A DNA stretch of 64,000 nucleotides from Apis mellifera (GCF_003254395.2 NC_037652.1:2567001-2631000); one strand, 5' to 3'; positions 35,501-49,872 are shown, counted from the stretch's first letter. The notes: generated by a model from the sequence alone, not told the origin. Numbers and translations: made by a program.

Positions 35501-36386
35501 AAAAGTTTTTTAATATATAAAATATATCACAATAATTATGTTTCTTTTTAGGTAATTTTAGATGAACAAGCAAATATTATAATAGAAGATGAAGAATTAA
35601 AACGTAAAAGACATCAAGCAAAACTTATACAACGTCGTGATACATTAATGCAATTAGATCCATCTGACGATATAATTGAAGATTTATTTGCTGAATCAAT
35701 TTCTAGTGAAGAATTACCACTACAAATAGTTTGTATTAAAAAATTCATTCTATTAAAATTGACACTTCGTTTAATTAATATATATGATCATATAGATAAA
35801 AATATAAATTTATAATTTATTTTAAGACAGCAGAAATGGAAGAACCAGAATATATGAAAAATTTTTATACAAAATTAATATTACAATCAAGAAGCATGTA
35901 TATGGATCAACATCTTAATAATCCTGGATTTTTTTCTTTAGTGGTAAATTCTTTTAATATATAAACAAATTAAATATAAAATTTATCAATATAAAAAAAT
36001 ATAAAATATATTGAAAATAATTTTATAATTTTTTAGTTATTAACAGATGACTATGTTAAATCATTTAACACACTCATTAATTTTATTCATGATTCCTATA
36101 TAAATTATTCTTTAGAAAAAACTGAATCTTTATCTGAACTTACTCATTTTTCAAAAGTTGCTATTACAACAATGATTAATCCTATTGTTGATGAGATAAA
36201 AGAGTAAGTTCTAATTTTTTTCATATTGATTGTAAAATGCAATATTTTTTTTATAAATAAATTTTTAGGTCTTTATCGACATCTATATTAAAAAAAAAAA
36301 CTTTATTGCGAATGTATGGTATTAATTCATGGAAAGATTTAATGCCTAGTCAAAAAAATTCAATTAATATTAATGATGATAATTAA
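32588..36386 (+). CDS. LRGUK: LRGUK-like leucine-rich repeat and guanylate kinase domain protein
   Basis: Mammalian LRGUK is needed for sperm head shaping and flagellum assembly. Fourteen exons: 32588-32602, 32702-32911, 32987-33274, 33362-33660, 33767-33971, 34057-34260, 34326-34541, 34595-34754, 34823-35109, 35187-35435, 35552-35728, 35827-35943, 36037-36203, 36269-36386; 903 residues. An acidic N-terminal part is followed by about eight leucine-rich repeats (residues 180-400; for example YLKYLNLSYNLIEYIENLD). A guanylate-kinase-like domain spans about residues 452-630 with the P-loop region ILTGPSAVKKLS and IPYYTFVTREEFNDM. The C-terminal region is helical, charged and Lys-rich. The P-loop lacks the Gly-Lys pair of active guanylate kinases. 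The donor after 35728 is the weak GTTTGT; other introns have normal borders. The architecture makes LRGUK the best call. Confidence 0.85.
33735..33754. repeat. short (CA)n repeat
   Basis: CT repeats followed by CA repeats inside the intron after LRGUK exon 4, just upstream of the acceptor at 33766. Confidence 0.8.
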
Positions 36387-36879
36387 ATATATTTGATTAT
36401 AAAATTTTAATTATAAAATTATATATTCCATTATATTTCATAATAAATTATAATATTTTATTTTCAATTTATAATATTATATTTTTATTTTTACTAAATT
36501 ATTTGTAATTTTATTGATTATGTACTTATTTAATACAATAAATTTTATGTAGAATGAATAAATTTTATTAGAAATATTTTTATATAAGGAACTTTTAATT
36601 TATTTATTTATGTTATTTTATTTATTTAAAAAAATATAATAATAATTATATATAATAATATATATTATAATTTAATAAAAAATAATTGGATTTTTGTAAA
36701 AAATTTGTTAAAATATACTAAATAATTATTTGTTTAAAAACTGATATTAAATCACAGACATTTTATCAATAGAAGAAAGATTGTTTAAAAATGATATATC
36801 TGATTGTACTATAATTATTTATAAATTTATGTTATAGTTTGTATTTTCCAAAGATAATTTTTGATTATTAAATATAAAG

Positions 36880-37960
36880 AATTTTTCGTTAATTTTTATA
36901 AAATTTTTATAAAATTTCAAATTTTGTTTAAAATTGTCTATAATATCTTTTTGAAGAATGATTTATTTGAATCCATATTTTTTGTAATATGTTGTTTTTG
37001 GAATTTATTTTTTTTCATAATTCATAATTTTTTGATTAAATTTGAAAAACTGTATGTTGTGATCCTTTAAAATCAGATTCATTATTTATATTGAAATAAT
37101 TAATATTTCATATGATCATTTAAATTTTGCTAATAAAATATCAATTACAATAAATTATAATGATTATATCTAACAATAAAGTTAAATAAATGAATATAAC
37201 ATAGAAATTAAAAGCCTTTAAAAATTATAATTTATTGAAATTTAGAAAATTATTAAAAGAACAACTTATTGATGTTGTGTCTTTTTAAATTTTTTTATTT
37301 TATTTTCAAATAAAATTATGAATTAGATCATGAATTTTTTAGTGAGTAATCAAATTGTATCGTTTTTTAAAATATTTTCTATATACTGTACAATTATATG
37401 GTTTTTTATTTATGAATTTGCATATGCTTTTTTAAATAAAATGTTGAAAATAAAGATAAATCATTTAAAACATAGAGATATTTAAAATATATATTAAAAT
37501 AAATAGATATTAGTATATATACAAATTTTTATATATTATTTATTGCTATACTGAATATTTATAAGATTTCTTTCCATTATATGATAGTTTATGCACATCT
37601 TGTATGATGTATCATATATAAATCTTTCACTATACAATTTACATTGATAATGCATTTCATCAGTATGCATTAATAAATGTCTCATAAGAGCTCTTTTTTG
37701 TATAAAATATTTGTTATAAAAGTTACATTGAATTTATTCATTATGTTTTCCAATATATATTTCTAATGTTTGTTTATATTTATACTTGACCATATTTTTT
37801 ATACATATATGTTTTTTTAAACGTTGAATGAGTTTTGATATACATTTTTAGTTCACTTGTTCTCTATCTTTTAAATAAAAATATTTAAATTTTTTTAAAT
37901 CATATTTTAATATGATTCCTGATTCTATAGATATTTTTATTTGACTATTGTTACTATATA
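36880..37960 (-). pseudogene. C2H2 zinc-finger gene relic
   Basis: Read on the minus strand, short frame pieces keep the exact spacing of C2H2 fingers although the zinc ligands have mutated and stops intervene. At 37330-37425 the pattern KPYNCTVYRKYF is followed by KKRYNLITH, a stop, then KIH. At about 37570-37735 IQCNFYNKYFIQKRALMRHL leads to LMHTDEMHYQCKLY, where HTDE stands for the HTGE linker and Tyr replaces the second Cys in both fingers. Weaker traces (SNKSFFKKIL; KLIQRLKKHI) occur at 36940-37060 and 37790-37850. There is no open frame of useful length. This is most likely an old pseudogene of a poly-zinc-finger gene. Confidence 0.6.
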
Positions 37961-39679
37961 TACATATATAAAAATTTAAATAATAAAAAAATATAATTAA
38001 TGGATAAATAAATATTTAAAATTAAATTCAATAATAAGAAAAATAATCATTTCAAATAATATTTTCTTTTATTTTTCTAATATTTTTATTTTTTTTTTCC
38101 ATTTAAGATCAATATTTTGTATTTGTAATTTATTGTTACAAAATGTCTAAAATCTGTTTTTACAGAATTTTTAAATTCTTTTTTTTCAATTATTAATATA
38201 TAATATATAATATATAATTTTCTTCAATAATATGCATTTTTAATATATAAATATTTGCTAAAAAAATATAAAAAATTATTTTTATATTTCTAATGTATTA
38301 AATATATTTTTAATATTAATTTTAAATTAATATATTCTATAAAAAACAAATATTACAATATTGATTTTAATAATTATCTTGTCAATTAATGTCATATATA
38401 TTATTATCAGTAATTAATGCTATCAATTCATTTTTGCTATCATTTTAAAACTTTTTTTTTATTATTATAAATATTATTAATTGATTTTATGTTATCTGTT
38501 TTATTGTAGTTATTGTAGTTATTGTAGTTACATATATTCTTTTTAAACTTTTCTTTTGATTTTACAGAAAATTTGGTATTAATGACGTAATCTACATTTA
38601 CAATCACAATACAATACTTATATTTTGATTTATATTATCTATATTATCTTAAATATATTATTATACTGTTTTTTTAATGATTTATAATGATTTTAATGAT
38701 TTATTTTTTTTTCAATGATTTATAAATGCAATGCTCTTTTTAAATTCTCTTCATTATTGTTTACTTTTTTCTTTATTTTCAATATTATATTAGTATTAAT
38801 ATTCAATTTTGTAATTAATAATAATTTTATAATATTATTTATTGAATGCTTAATGCCTTTTCTTTCTTCGATACGATATATTTTCAACATTTCACAATAT
38901 ATTCAAAACAGTTTTTTGTGCTTAACATTTGAAATAAATTATAACATTGTAAACAAATATAAATAATAATTCAGAAATGGTTATATGAACTACTTGTATA
39001 TAAAATTTATTAAGAATTTTTCATAACAGAAAAAAATGTATAAAACAAAAAAGACGAAATATCAATATTTATATCATGTATTAAGCAAAATAATCACATA
39101 TTGGCATTATTTTTTTCACCAGAAAATTATAAAAATTTCTAATCAATTATTTAACTTTATTTTTATAGTATATATTATTATTTTATGATAGATAAATGTA
39201 AATATGATTATTTTATGCTATATTTGTAAATTATTTTTAGATAGTACAATTTCAAATATAAACTCTATTATTTTTCGAACATATTAATAATTTTATACGT
39301 GAGATAAAAAATTTTTAAACTATTTTCTGTTTTATAGAATTCATAAAAAAATAATAAAATATATTCTATTTATTCTTTTAAATACAAATCATATATTATA
39401 TATTAAATATTATTATTAAATATAAATAATACAATAACAATAATACATGTTTAAGAAAGTTATATATAATTTACATTATAATTCAGATGATATATGGTTT
39501 ATAAAAATCTCTCTATATAATATCTATACATATTCAATGTATATATAATTTTATTAAATGTTTTTTACAAAATAATATTAAATTGAAATATTATATTATT
39601 TATGTTATTTTGAAATATTAATAAAGTTATGTTAATATTTATATTATCTAAAGAAATTTTGTTTTATAGTTTATATATA

Positions 39680-39683
<4 letters not shown>

Positions 39684-39768
<85 letters not shown>
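39684..39768. repeat. compound (AT)n(AG)n microsatellite
   Basis: About 23 AT units followed directly by about 20 AG units, with almost no interruptions. Confidence 0.95.
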
Positions 39769-39771
<3 letters not shown>

Positions 39772-40851
39772 AATAATGTTTCCAATGTAGAATATGTGGA
39801 TATTAACTTTAGCTTCTAAATATAATAATCATATTCAAAATCATATTTAAAAATAATGATATTAAATAATTATTAAAATTTTTATATTAAAATAAATTAA
39901 ATATATTATTAATATTATTTTTATATGTATATCAATTTTATAATAAAATATTTTAATAATATTAAGAAATATTTTTGTTTTTTATTTGTTTCAGAAATAA
40001 AAATTATTTACAATACGTAAAATATTGACTGCATTATATAATGATTATTTTTTTTCGGTCTAATAGATTAAATTTTACAAATCAATAAATAGGAAATTAT
40101 TATATATTTTATAATTATTACTAATATTATTAATATTATATTTTATTTTACAAAGAGTATTTTTATTTAATTATATTTCAAGATAAAAACATTGTTTTGT
40201 GTAACTGTAAATTTAAAAAAATTAAAATTATATTATGTTTATATAATATATATAATTATTATATATAAAATATGTTGTATATAATATATATAATTATTAT
40301 ATATATTATATAAGATACAATATAATATCAATATAAAAAATCCAAGTAAAATTTTTTTGTTCGAAGCTTAATTTTCAAAATAATCAAGCTAAAAATCTAC
40401 TATACATGTAATTATGATTAAAATATGATTTTTCATGCGAAATAAAATATCGATTTACAAATAATATTTCAGGAATTTTGGAATTGCAATTAAGAAAAAA
40501 TGTTTTATTATAAAATTTTATTCTTGAAAATGATGTTCCTATTCTTAACATCCTCATTTAATTGTTATTTTTTAATATTTGTACTGTTAATAATATAGTT
40601 TTAATTTTCATGTCTCTAAATGTGTAATTGATATATTCTATTAATGATCTATATTTTGAATGTTTTCATTATTGTAATAAGATTGATATATTTCGTATAG
40701 AAAATCGTATTTTAATTGTAAATATATATGTAATACATATAAAATCGATTACTTTGAAAACTACAGCTTGAATAAAAAAATTTTATTCTATATTTCTTTT
40801 TTACAAGAAAATATCTTGATATCATACGTTATATAAATCTTAATCTAAATC

Positions 40852-43800
40852 TTATTCTAATTTTAAAATTTTATCTATGTCAGAATCTAAATCTGATATT
40901 TCTGATACAGATTCTGCATGTAAAATTTCAGATATTTTATCTGTTAAATTATATGATGCTGGTTGTGGTAATAAATCATTTGGTTTTTTAGAATATGATA
41001 AAGACGTTTGAACTGGGTTTATTACAAAAGAACTTATACTAGTAGGAGTTATTTGTTCAATGCTCTTATTTTGATTTTTTTTATTTTGTATGTACTTTGA
41101 AGAAAATATTGTTTCAACAGATCCTATAGGTTTTTGTCTCACCATATTTAACTGAAATAATATATTTATAATTGTTAGTATTAAAAAATAAATAATTTTT
41201 TAACATTTTACCTGTATTTCAAGTTTTTTTGATAATTCTGCTATTTTATCACTTTGTGCAGTTTTTAATATAATATTACTTGAATTTTTATAATCTTCTA
41301 ATTGAGATAAATATTTTTGCTCATCAGAATTACTAAATAAATATAAAATTAAGTATATTTAATTAATAAAAATTTTATATAATTAAAATAAAATATTTTT
41401 TATTTATAAAAAAATATTATTTATTTTTACATACCTTAAAGTATTTTCATATAATTCTTTTTTTTCTTTATCATCATCAGAATATGATTCTTTATCCTTT
41501 TTATTTGTTAGATCAAATATAACTTTTTTTTTTATCAAACTATTTGTTGAACCACTTGTAGATTTTAGAACACTTTTATTATGTTTAGGTGATATAAAAA
41601 TATTTTGTAATTCTTGTTGTATATTTGAATTATTTATATCATTATTTTCAATAAATTTGTGACTTGATATAGTATTAGTATTTGATATTACTTTGAATGT
41701 TTCAGAATTGAATACAGGTTTGATTTCATTCAAAAAATCTTTTTTTATCAAAAACTCTTGTAAATTTGTAGCATCTTGTACACTTTCCAAAGATTTTATT
41801 GAATTAGGAGAAATATCTATTAATTCTTCTACAGTTTTATAATTTGCAATTTGTGTTTTTATAGGTAGTGATACATTTTCAATTATATTTTTAACAGAAT
41901 CTTTAATTTCTGGTGTAGAATAATATTCGTTTAATGTTATTGCTTGTAATTTAGAAATATGAGAATCTAAAAAAGATATTTTTTTTTCTAAAAAGAAAGT
42001 TAGATTTACATATGACAAAATTATAATTACCAGGATTTTGTTGATCGCTTAACTCTTTTATTATTGGTCTATGTAAAGATAGTTTTTTAAATTGTTTCAT
42101 ATTTTCTGTAATTTTTTCTTTTTTAGATATTTTATTGAGAACTTCTTCGATTATTCTTAACTTAATTTGATGATATTTTGGTAATTTCTATGAATAAATA
42201 AATAAATATTAATGAAATATATAATTTAAAAAATATTAAGTTATAAGAATTATAAATATTATAATGATATTTTACATATTTTTCTTACTTTTACAGCTAG
42301 TTTGTGATGATGTTTTAAAATATCCATTTTTTGTTTAAAAGTTGTTTTTGGTATTCCTTGCCATTCTGGATCTATTCCTAAATCTTTTAATTTTTGCTCA
42401 AAAACATTCATTAAACTAGCCTGCAAACTCTTATAATTGTGTTCTGTTATTTTTTTAGATTTTAAAGAAAATGGTAATTGTGTTTTATATTCATATAATG
42501 AGGAATCATTGTGAATTGTAATATCATTTTCTATACTTGAATTAGAAATAAATGATTCTGAATTTGTTACAGAAGATAAATTCTCTTCTATAGATTTCAA
42601 TTTAATATTTTTAATGTCAGATAAAAAGTCATTGGATGTATTTTTATTAATAACATTTTCCAGCTTATTTATATCAGGTTTGTGTAAATCCATTTTTATA
42701 ATTGATTCATTATATTTTCCATGTTTAGAATTATTTTCTTCTTCAAGCATTGAATTTTCTAAATCTGAAATATTACTTGAACTATAATATTCTAAATCTT
42801 TTTTGATAGTTTTTATATGATCGAAGTTTTCGATATCTGGAGTTTTTTCATATTTTTGTTTAATATTTCTCTTATTTTCATGAATAATGAATTTATTTTT
42901 GGAATTTAAAATTTGTGTATCTCTTAAAAACGTATCTTCTATTGTTAATGGAAATACTTTATTTGATAAATTTGAAGTAACTGTAGTGCCTATTGTATTA
43001 TTTTCAGTAATAATTTGTTCAATTGTATCCACACTTTGTTTTAAATTATTCTCATCAGATTTTTTTGAAATTTCATTATCTAATATTATAGATGGACTAC
43101 ATTTTTGTAAAGAATTATTTTTTAAATCTTTATTTCTTTCATTTAATTGTGAAATATTTATTTCATGTGATAAAGAATGTAATTGTTTACTTTGTTCAAT
43201 TAAAATATTTGATTGATTTGCCGTTTGACGTTCTAAATCGTTAACTTTTGCTTCATATTTAGCTTTCATATCATCAGCGGCAGTTTGTGTCAATTTCAAT
43301 TCTATAGTAAGTCTCTCAATATCTTTATGATGTTGATTTTCTAATTGTTCTATTTTTGATTTCCAATAATTTTCTTGATCATATAATTTTGTATGCATGC
43401 TTTCTATATCTGGAGTAAACTACAAAATATTAAAAAAAGTTGTAATCCATTGTATAATTATATTCATTGTATAAAAAAATTTTTTACTTACTTTGTCGAA
43501 TAATTGATTTTTTAATTTTTGAAATTCTTTTTCTTGTTGACTTATTAATGCTTGGACATTTGTTTCAGATGTACGCTCATACATAATGTTTTCTTTTTGT
43601 CTTAAATTCTGTTAAAACATTTATCTATTACTATTATATATTATTACTTAAAATATTTTAAAAGTTTCCAAATTTATACATACATGTATTTCATCAAAGA
43701 GCATGATTTTTAAATTTTTTATTTCTTCTTGATATTCTTTGTATTCTAAATGTTCTTTAGATTTGTTATTATCATATTTAACATTTTCAATTTCATTTTC

Positions 43801-44830
43801 AGTTTGCTTTTTATTATAATTTAATATCTTTTTATCACAGATGTTTTCAGATTCATTTCTTATTACTTTTTCTGTTTCATTTAATCTTTCTTTTAAGTTT
43901 TTTATTTCGTTATGTAACTTTTCAGTTTCATTGCGATAATGCTCATGTATAGGAGAAACAGACATATATAAATCTGATGTATGTGTATGACGACGTATAA
44001 TATGTGCACTAACAAACATAGAAGATATGAAAGATTTTGGACAATGTGGACACTAAAAGAATATTAATAATTTTGCTTAAAAAAAGTAAGATAATAGATA
44101 ATATTTTTACATATATAATTAAAATTTTTCTTTTAAGAAAAATATATCTAGTATATAAAACATATTTATTATGCAATTTTTCAACAAGTATATTTTATTT
44201 ACATTATAATCTATTTTATTTACATTATATTTTTAAAGAAAAATTTTAATTAAAATAAATAAAATAATATTTACAATTTTCTTACTTTATATATTTCACC
44301 ATTAGTATCTCCAATTTTAGTTTCTATTAATTTACTTTTTTCTTTTACTTTTTCTTTCACATGTTTCATTATTTCTTCTAAAGTAGCTATTTCTTTTTTT
44401 AATTTAGCATTTTCTTCGATTTTTAATTTTAGTTCATCTTTTAATATCATTACACTATGATCTAAATATTGTTTACAATATAATAAATATTCAACTGCTA
44501 ATTGTGCAAGACAAAAGAGTTTTACAAAATTTGGATCTAAGATTTTAACATCATATTCACTTTCTAAACAATAATCTATTACATTATTTATATTTTCATC
44601 AATGGAATGAAAATCTCTTTCTTTTATAATTCGATCTATATCTATATTACCTAAAACAATATAGAATTATAAATAAATTAAATAATATTGAAACTATTTA
44701 CATACATACTTATACGATTCCAATCTACTCTTATTCTGGATCTATGCATATTAAAATAAAATCCAGATTCCTTTGCCAATTTTGGAAAATCATGGCACCA
44801 TTTGGTGCCAATACGAAATGAAAATGCCAT
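40852..44830 (-). CDS. DZIP1: DZIP1/DZIP1L (iguana) ciliary zinc-finger coiled-coil protein
   Basis: DZIP1-family proteins act at the basal body and transition zone in cilium assembly and affect Hedgehog signalling. Nine exons: 44830-44710, 44650-44286, 44052-43684, 43608-43492, 43419-42289, 42187-42031, 41987-41435, 41332-41212, 41151-40852; 1077 residues, longer than the roughly 770-870 of vertebrate members. Residues 1-60 carry the family start (FRIGTKWC..., RVDWNRI, DIDRI). The conserved LDPNFVKLFCLAQLAVEYLL leads into a coiled coil. One C2H2 finger at residues 163-186 (CPHCPKSFISSMFVSAH then IIRRH) is the hallmark. Long Lys/Glu/Asn-rich coiled coils follow; LKDLGIDPEWQGIP near residues 670-685 matches the conserved C-terminal element. 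The extra length is low-complexity, Asn/Ser-rich sequence in exons 5 and 7. Intact. Confidence 0.9.
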
Positions 44831-45434
44831 TATTATATTTGTAAGTTTAGTGATACAGATACATTATTTTTGGTTGTGATTTTATAACTGTTAATTAATT
44901 AAGAATATAAAATTATAAAATATGTTATTAATATCATATAATATTATTAATATTATAAATTTCCATATTTATAAATAAGTAACATTGTTGTAAGTATAAG
45001 ATGTTGTATAAGAAAAAGTAAATAAAATAATTATTCGTGGTTTTTATACATTTTAAAGGTTAGAAGAAAACGTAAACAAAATTTAACAGATTTAATTTCT
45101 AGGGGATACTATCTATAGTTATATGTATATTTATAGGTTTTATTTTTACACTTTAAAATTTCATTGAAATATAATATAGAAAGATTAAAGAAAATAATAA
45201 AATGAATAAAATAATTAATTAAAATATATAAAATATAAAAAAATTAATATTTGATATTATATATTATTTCATAAAAAATTTTAATAATTTCATTAAATCA
45301 TTTAAATAAACAAATTCAAAATTTAAAAAAATGAAGTAAAATTATATTGAAGTGATGTTACATGATTAATTGATAAAAATATAAATGAAAAAAATATTGC
45401 ATATAAAATTTAATATTTAATTTATATATATATT

Positions 45435-45465
<31 letters not shown>

Positions 45466-45876
45466 TTTATATATTATATATTATATATATATTTATATAT
45501 ATATTTTATATATAAATTGAATAATAATTTATATAAATTTTATAAGAAATAATTAAATTTAATTAATTCAGTATATTTAAAATAAGATAAAGTTAAATTT
45601 TTTTAAATATAATTTATTAATTTGTAAAAAAAACAAATAAAATAAAAAATATGATACGTAATAGATAAATAACTGTATAAAAATATTTGATTTGTTCAGA
45701 TTTTTTAGCGTTCTTAGTTTCTATATATTTCATGATTTTGCTTCTTCCCGACCGGTACCACCATCTTGTTTGTTTCATCAATAAAGAGAGTGTAAGACTT
45801 AAGAGACGATTAAAGTTTTTAGAAGTGTTTTTTATTTGTGTCTTGTATACAGTAAATTATAATACAAACTTTGAAT
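44831..45876. promoter_or_regulatory. divergent promoter region between DZIP1 and SRSF1
   Basis: 1.05 kb between opposite-facing start codons. The 170 bp before the SRSF1 start are relatively GC-rich (around GCTTCTTCCCGACCGGTACC) and probably hold its leader. The remainder is AT-rich, with TA-rich runs near 45420-45520. Confidence 0.5.
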
Positions 45877-46985
45877 ATGTCTCACGGTGGTAGAAATGAA
45901 TGTAGAATTTATGTAGGCAATTTACCTCCCGATATTAGAACGAAAGACATTCAAGATCTTTTTTATAAGTTCGGTAAAGTTATTTTTGTTGATTTAAAAA
46001 ATCGTAGAGGACCACCTTTTGCTTTCGTCGAATTTGATGATCCAAGGTATGTTGATAAATTATAATTCAAAATTTTTCATTTTTTGTATTATAATACTGT
46101 ATATAACATTGAATATTATATCTATTGTTTTATAATATATTCTTTCTTATTAAATGAAAAATATTAAATGAAAAAATACTTTAAAAATTTATAATTTAAT
46201 TAAAATAAAATTATATTCATATTATATCGAGTATTAATTTAAGTTTGGATTTAACATTTTAGAATTACATAAAAATTATATTAGATTTGTTACTTTATAA
46301 GTAACTTTTTTCAGAGATGCTGAGGATGCAGTACATGCAAGAGATGGATATGATTATGATGGTTATAGACTACGTGTAGAGTTTCCAAGAGGTGGAGGTC
46401 CTAGTAATAATTTTCGTGGTGGTCGTGGAGCAGGAGATAGTGGAAGAGGTGGTCGAGGTGAAATGAGTAATTCTCGAGGACGTGGACCACCTGCAAGAAG
46501 ATCTCAATATAGAGTTCTTGTTACGGGTCTGCCTCCTTCTGGTAGTTGGCAAGATTTAAAGGATCATATGCGTGAAGCTGGTGATGTTTGCTTTGCTGAT
46601 GTTTTTAAAGATGGTACTGGAGTTGTAGAATTCTTACGATATGAAGATATGAAGTATGCTGTAAAGAAATTAGATGATTCAAGATTTAGGTCTCATGAGG
46701 TATAAATTTATTTAAAATAATGTATATGATTTAACTATATATTTCTAATATCTTTTATATTTTTATATTACGTAATTTCATTTTTATTTATAGGGTGAAG
46801 TAGCATATATTCGAGTGAAAGAAGATCATAACAGTGGCGATAGGGGACGCAGTGAAGATAGGGAAAGAGGTCGAAGTCATTCACGAAGCTATAGTCCACG
46901 GCGTCGTGGCTCACCTACCTATTCACCATTGCGACGTAATTACTCGCGATCAAGATCTCGCTCCAGATCTCGTTCATACGACTAG
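45877..46985 (+). CDS. SRSF1: serine/arginine-rich splicing factor 1 (SRSF1/SF2)
   Basis: SR protein that binds exonic enhancers, supports constitutive and alternative splicing, and shuttles with mRNA. Three coding exons (45877-46046, 46315-46699, 46794-46985) give 248 residues, equal to human SRSF1. The first RRM (about residues 9-80) has RNP2 CRIYVGNLPP and RNP1-type RRGPPFAFVEF. A Gly/Arg-rich hinge follows. The second, pseudo-RRM (about 113-190) contains SGSWQDLKDHMREAGDVCFA, with the invariant SWQDLKD signature. The RS domain at the end is short (YSRSRSRSRSRSYD). The start used is the ATG giving MSHGGRNECRIYVG, as in insect SF2; the frame extends only a few codons further upstream without another ATG. 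Both introns have normal borders. SRSF1 genes commonly autoregulate by splicing in the 3' part; nothing here proves or excludes that. Confidence 0.97.
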
Positions 46986-49250
46986 TGTGTACGTATATGT
47001 TTCACATGGTAATATAAGTAAAGGCTTATCAATATTTGCTTTACCATGTTTCATTATTACTGATTTAAATTTCACTTAAAGACACCTTCCAATCCAAACC
47101 AATTTTGTACAAATTATAAAATTATTTCTATGTTGCTTGAATTTAATAATTGTATTGTATCTAATGTATAGTTAGAGCACGGTTCATTTTACATATATCA
47201 AAACTGTTTTTTCAAAGATTTTGTCATTTTCTATTTAAATATTCCTAGCTTATATCGATCTATTAACAATTAATCTAAGAATATATCATCCTTTTATAAG
47301 TCCACAATTAAAAATGATTATTTAAATAAACCTGAAAGAGCAGTTAGATTTTTCAACAGTAAATATTAACAAAGTTTTATTATCTTAATTTTTTGTCTTA
47401 ATAAAGAAGAATCGTGCTCATATTAATTGCATACTATTGTTGAAGAATATTGATTAGAATTATTTTTATGTTTGAAAATACATTCCTTTATATTTTGCAA
47501 TTCGTTTTGACACTACAACTATAATTGAGATGTGTAACAATTTTGAAGTATTACAAATGAAAATTTAAAAAGAAATAACTAATATTATTTTGGTTATTTA
47601 ATTAATGTTCACATTGGTAATAGTATTTAATATATAATTACCAATATAATCTACATTCAGTGTGAATGTTTTCTAATTTAATATATGATCATTTGCATTG
47701 CATTGTTTAATATCATTGGTAGCTATATTATAATACTTAATGTGATCGCGATTTTTTTTTCATATGTTCAAATTTGCAATTGTGAATATAGCATTTTATA
47801 GCATATATAATATGAAAATTTTTGAAAGCTTCTAATGTTGAATGTTGAATCATATATGTATATTCATAAAGCTAACACTTTTTTTACTGATAATAATTCT
47901 AAATTATTTTACATATATTAAAAAAGTAATTAATGCAATAATGATAATAATAAATAATAATATTTTTAATGAGCATATATAATATGCAAAATATATAACA
48001 AATGAAAAATATTGTATTAATCATTTGAATTTTGATTTTATTAAAAATCAAAAGATTTTTCAATATAATTATGCAAAAACTTTAAAGTTTTTTCTTTTAT
48101 TGCATATTTTAAAATATTTGATAAACAATTTGATGAAATATATTAAAAAAATATATATTTAAAAAAATCTTAAATTCATTATAAAGTTATATTTTATTTT
48201 ATATACACAAATTATAATTAATTCTTAAAATAATTATTATATAAATAAATACATCAAAGTTGTTTACACGGCTCATCGTCGTTTAAGTTATCACACAAAT
48301 TTAAGTACGTTTATTTTGACTATCTAGTGATGACAATACAAAATATTATATGTATTAAAAATATAACACTTAATATTTAGATAATGTAATACATCGATAC
48401 CTATCGACGGATGGTCGACATATAGAACATATTTGATAAAGATAGGTCAAAAATTTATTTTTTACTAATAGATTAATATTCATATGACCAATTTGCTTTG
48501 AAAAAACTGACATAACTCATTTATTATGCATTGATATTGTTCATTTAATATAACAACAGCTTAAAATATGTTTTATTTGAGTGTCCTTTAACGACGATCA
48601 TTGGGCCATCTTTTTGATTTGATAAAAAAAGCTGTGTGTTATGTGTCACTTTAGAATGAAAAAAACAGATATCTAATTCATATTGAAATTATTATTAAGA
48701 ATACAATAATATGTCTGTTATTTTGAATGTCTGTGAAATATTAAAGTAAATTTTAAGTTATACACGACATATCCTGAGAAATGTGTTTTTATATTTGGCA
48801 CTTATAAATGATATTCTGCTATACATTTCTCGTTTTCCTTTTAAAAATTATACAGACGAAAATTCTATAAATTTTGCAATGCCTAAAAGCATACATTTTT
48901 TTAGAATTCTCGATTGTAAATTAAAGATGTTGAAGGAAAACAATGATTTCGTGTATTATTGAGAATATTATTATTGCAAATTGATCTTGTGATTTCTGTT
49001 TCTTTTTTACATTATTTAATATGGATATGTAAAATAATTCTAAATTTAAATTAAGCAGATACAAAATATTGTTCTGTATAGTATTTGCTCAATTTATAAA
49101 ATATAATATTTAAATATTGTAAGTCACAAGGATTATATTTGCAGTAATAAATTTTATATATAACATTAATGCATATTGTATAAGGGACTAATGTATTTTT
49201 TCTTCTTTTGTATATTGGATTGGATTGTAACACAATGAATGAAAAACTGA
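46986..49250 (+). other. SRSF1 3' flank and intergenic DNA
   Basis: Probably 3' untranslated region for the first part, with several AATAAA-like sequences from about 47320 on. Short islands of higher complexity occur near 48260-48350, 48395-48425 and 48585-48620. No coding exon recognised. Confidence 0.45.
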
Positions 49251-49632
49251 AATCGACACGATCTTACTTCTTGGATGGATATAATACACATTCGCTTGAC
49301 GGTGGGATGAGATGGAATGCGTTTTGGATGGATTTATGTATGGAGCATATATTATAAAAAAGGATTAAGAGAATGCAAAAATAATGAGGCATTAAGGATA
49401 CTTTCAAGAGGAAATTCAGGATCAGGAATTCAGGAAAGGAATTGGATGAAAAACACAATCCGTTTCATTCAAGGATTCTCAATTAGCTGGATTTTCATCA
49501 GAAAACGTTGGCAAATCCATTACAAGGATTCAAAATGATTGTCCATATTTTTCTCTTTCGAATCGTTAAACAAACTTAAAAAAAATTATCTAATCGTGAT
49601 GTAGCAGTGTTTCTGCATTGACAAACTAAATG

Positions 49633-49658
49633 AAAAAAAAAAAAAAAAAAAAAAAAAA
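49633..49658. repeat. poly-A tract
   Basis: About 26 consecutive adenines on the plus strand. Confidence 0.95.
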
Positions 49659-49837
49659 TACCGTAATTGAAAATGCAAAATGAACATCTTACTAACATCT
49701 TAATGACGTGGTTATATACAGATTTCTTAATCGTTTCAGTGTTTCGGTTTTATTACTATCACGCGATTTTAACGCTAATAAAACAAGAGAAAAAAAAGAG
49801 GAAGACTTTCGCGATTTTTCTCTTATGTTTTACACAC

Positions 49838-49840
<3 letters not shown>

Positions 49841-49871
<31 letters not shown>
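49841..49871. repeat. poly-A tract
   Basis: About 31 adenines followed by three CAAAAAA-type units. It could be the tail of an old retroposed sequence, but no target-site duplication was identified. Confidence 0.95.

Positions 49872-49872
<1 letters not shown>

Larger units (their letters stand above)
36387..40851. other. convergent intergenic region, AT-rich
   Basis: 4.4 kb between the stop codons of the LRGUK-like gene and DZIP1. Extremely AT-rich. It holds a decayed zinc-finger relic (36880-37960) and a compound microsatellite (39684-39768). Other open frames are low-complexity. No active gene is visible. Confidence 0.6.

Noticed and set aside
42887..43216. 109-codon plus-strand open frame
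   Set aside because: Antisense shadow of DZIP1 exon 5, whose frame has clear family features.
46370..46552. Thr/Ser-rich minus-strand frame
   Set aside because: Antisense to the Gly-rich hinge of SRSF1.
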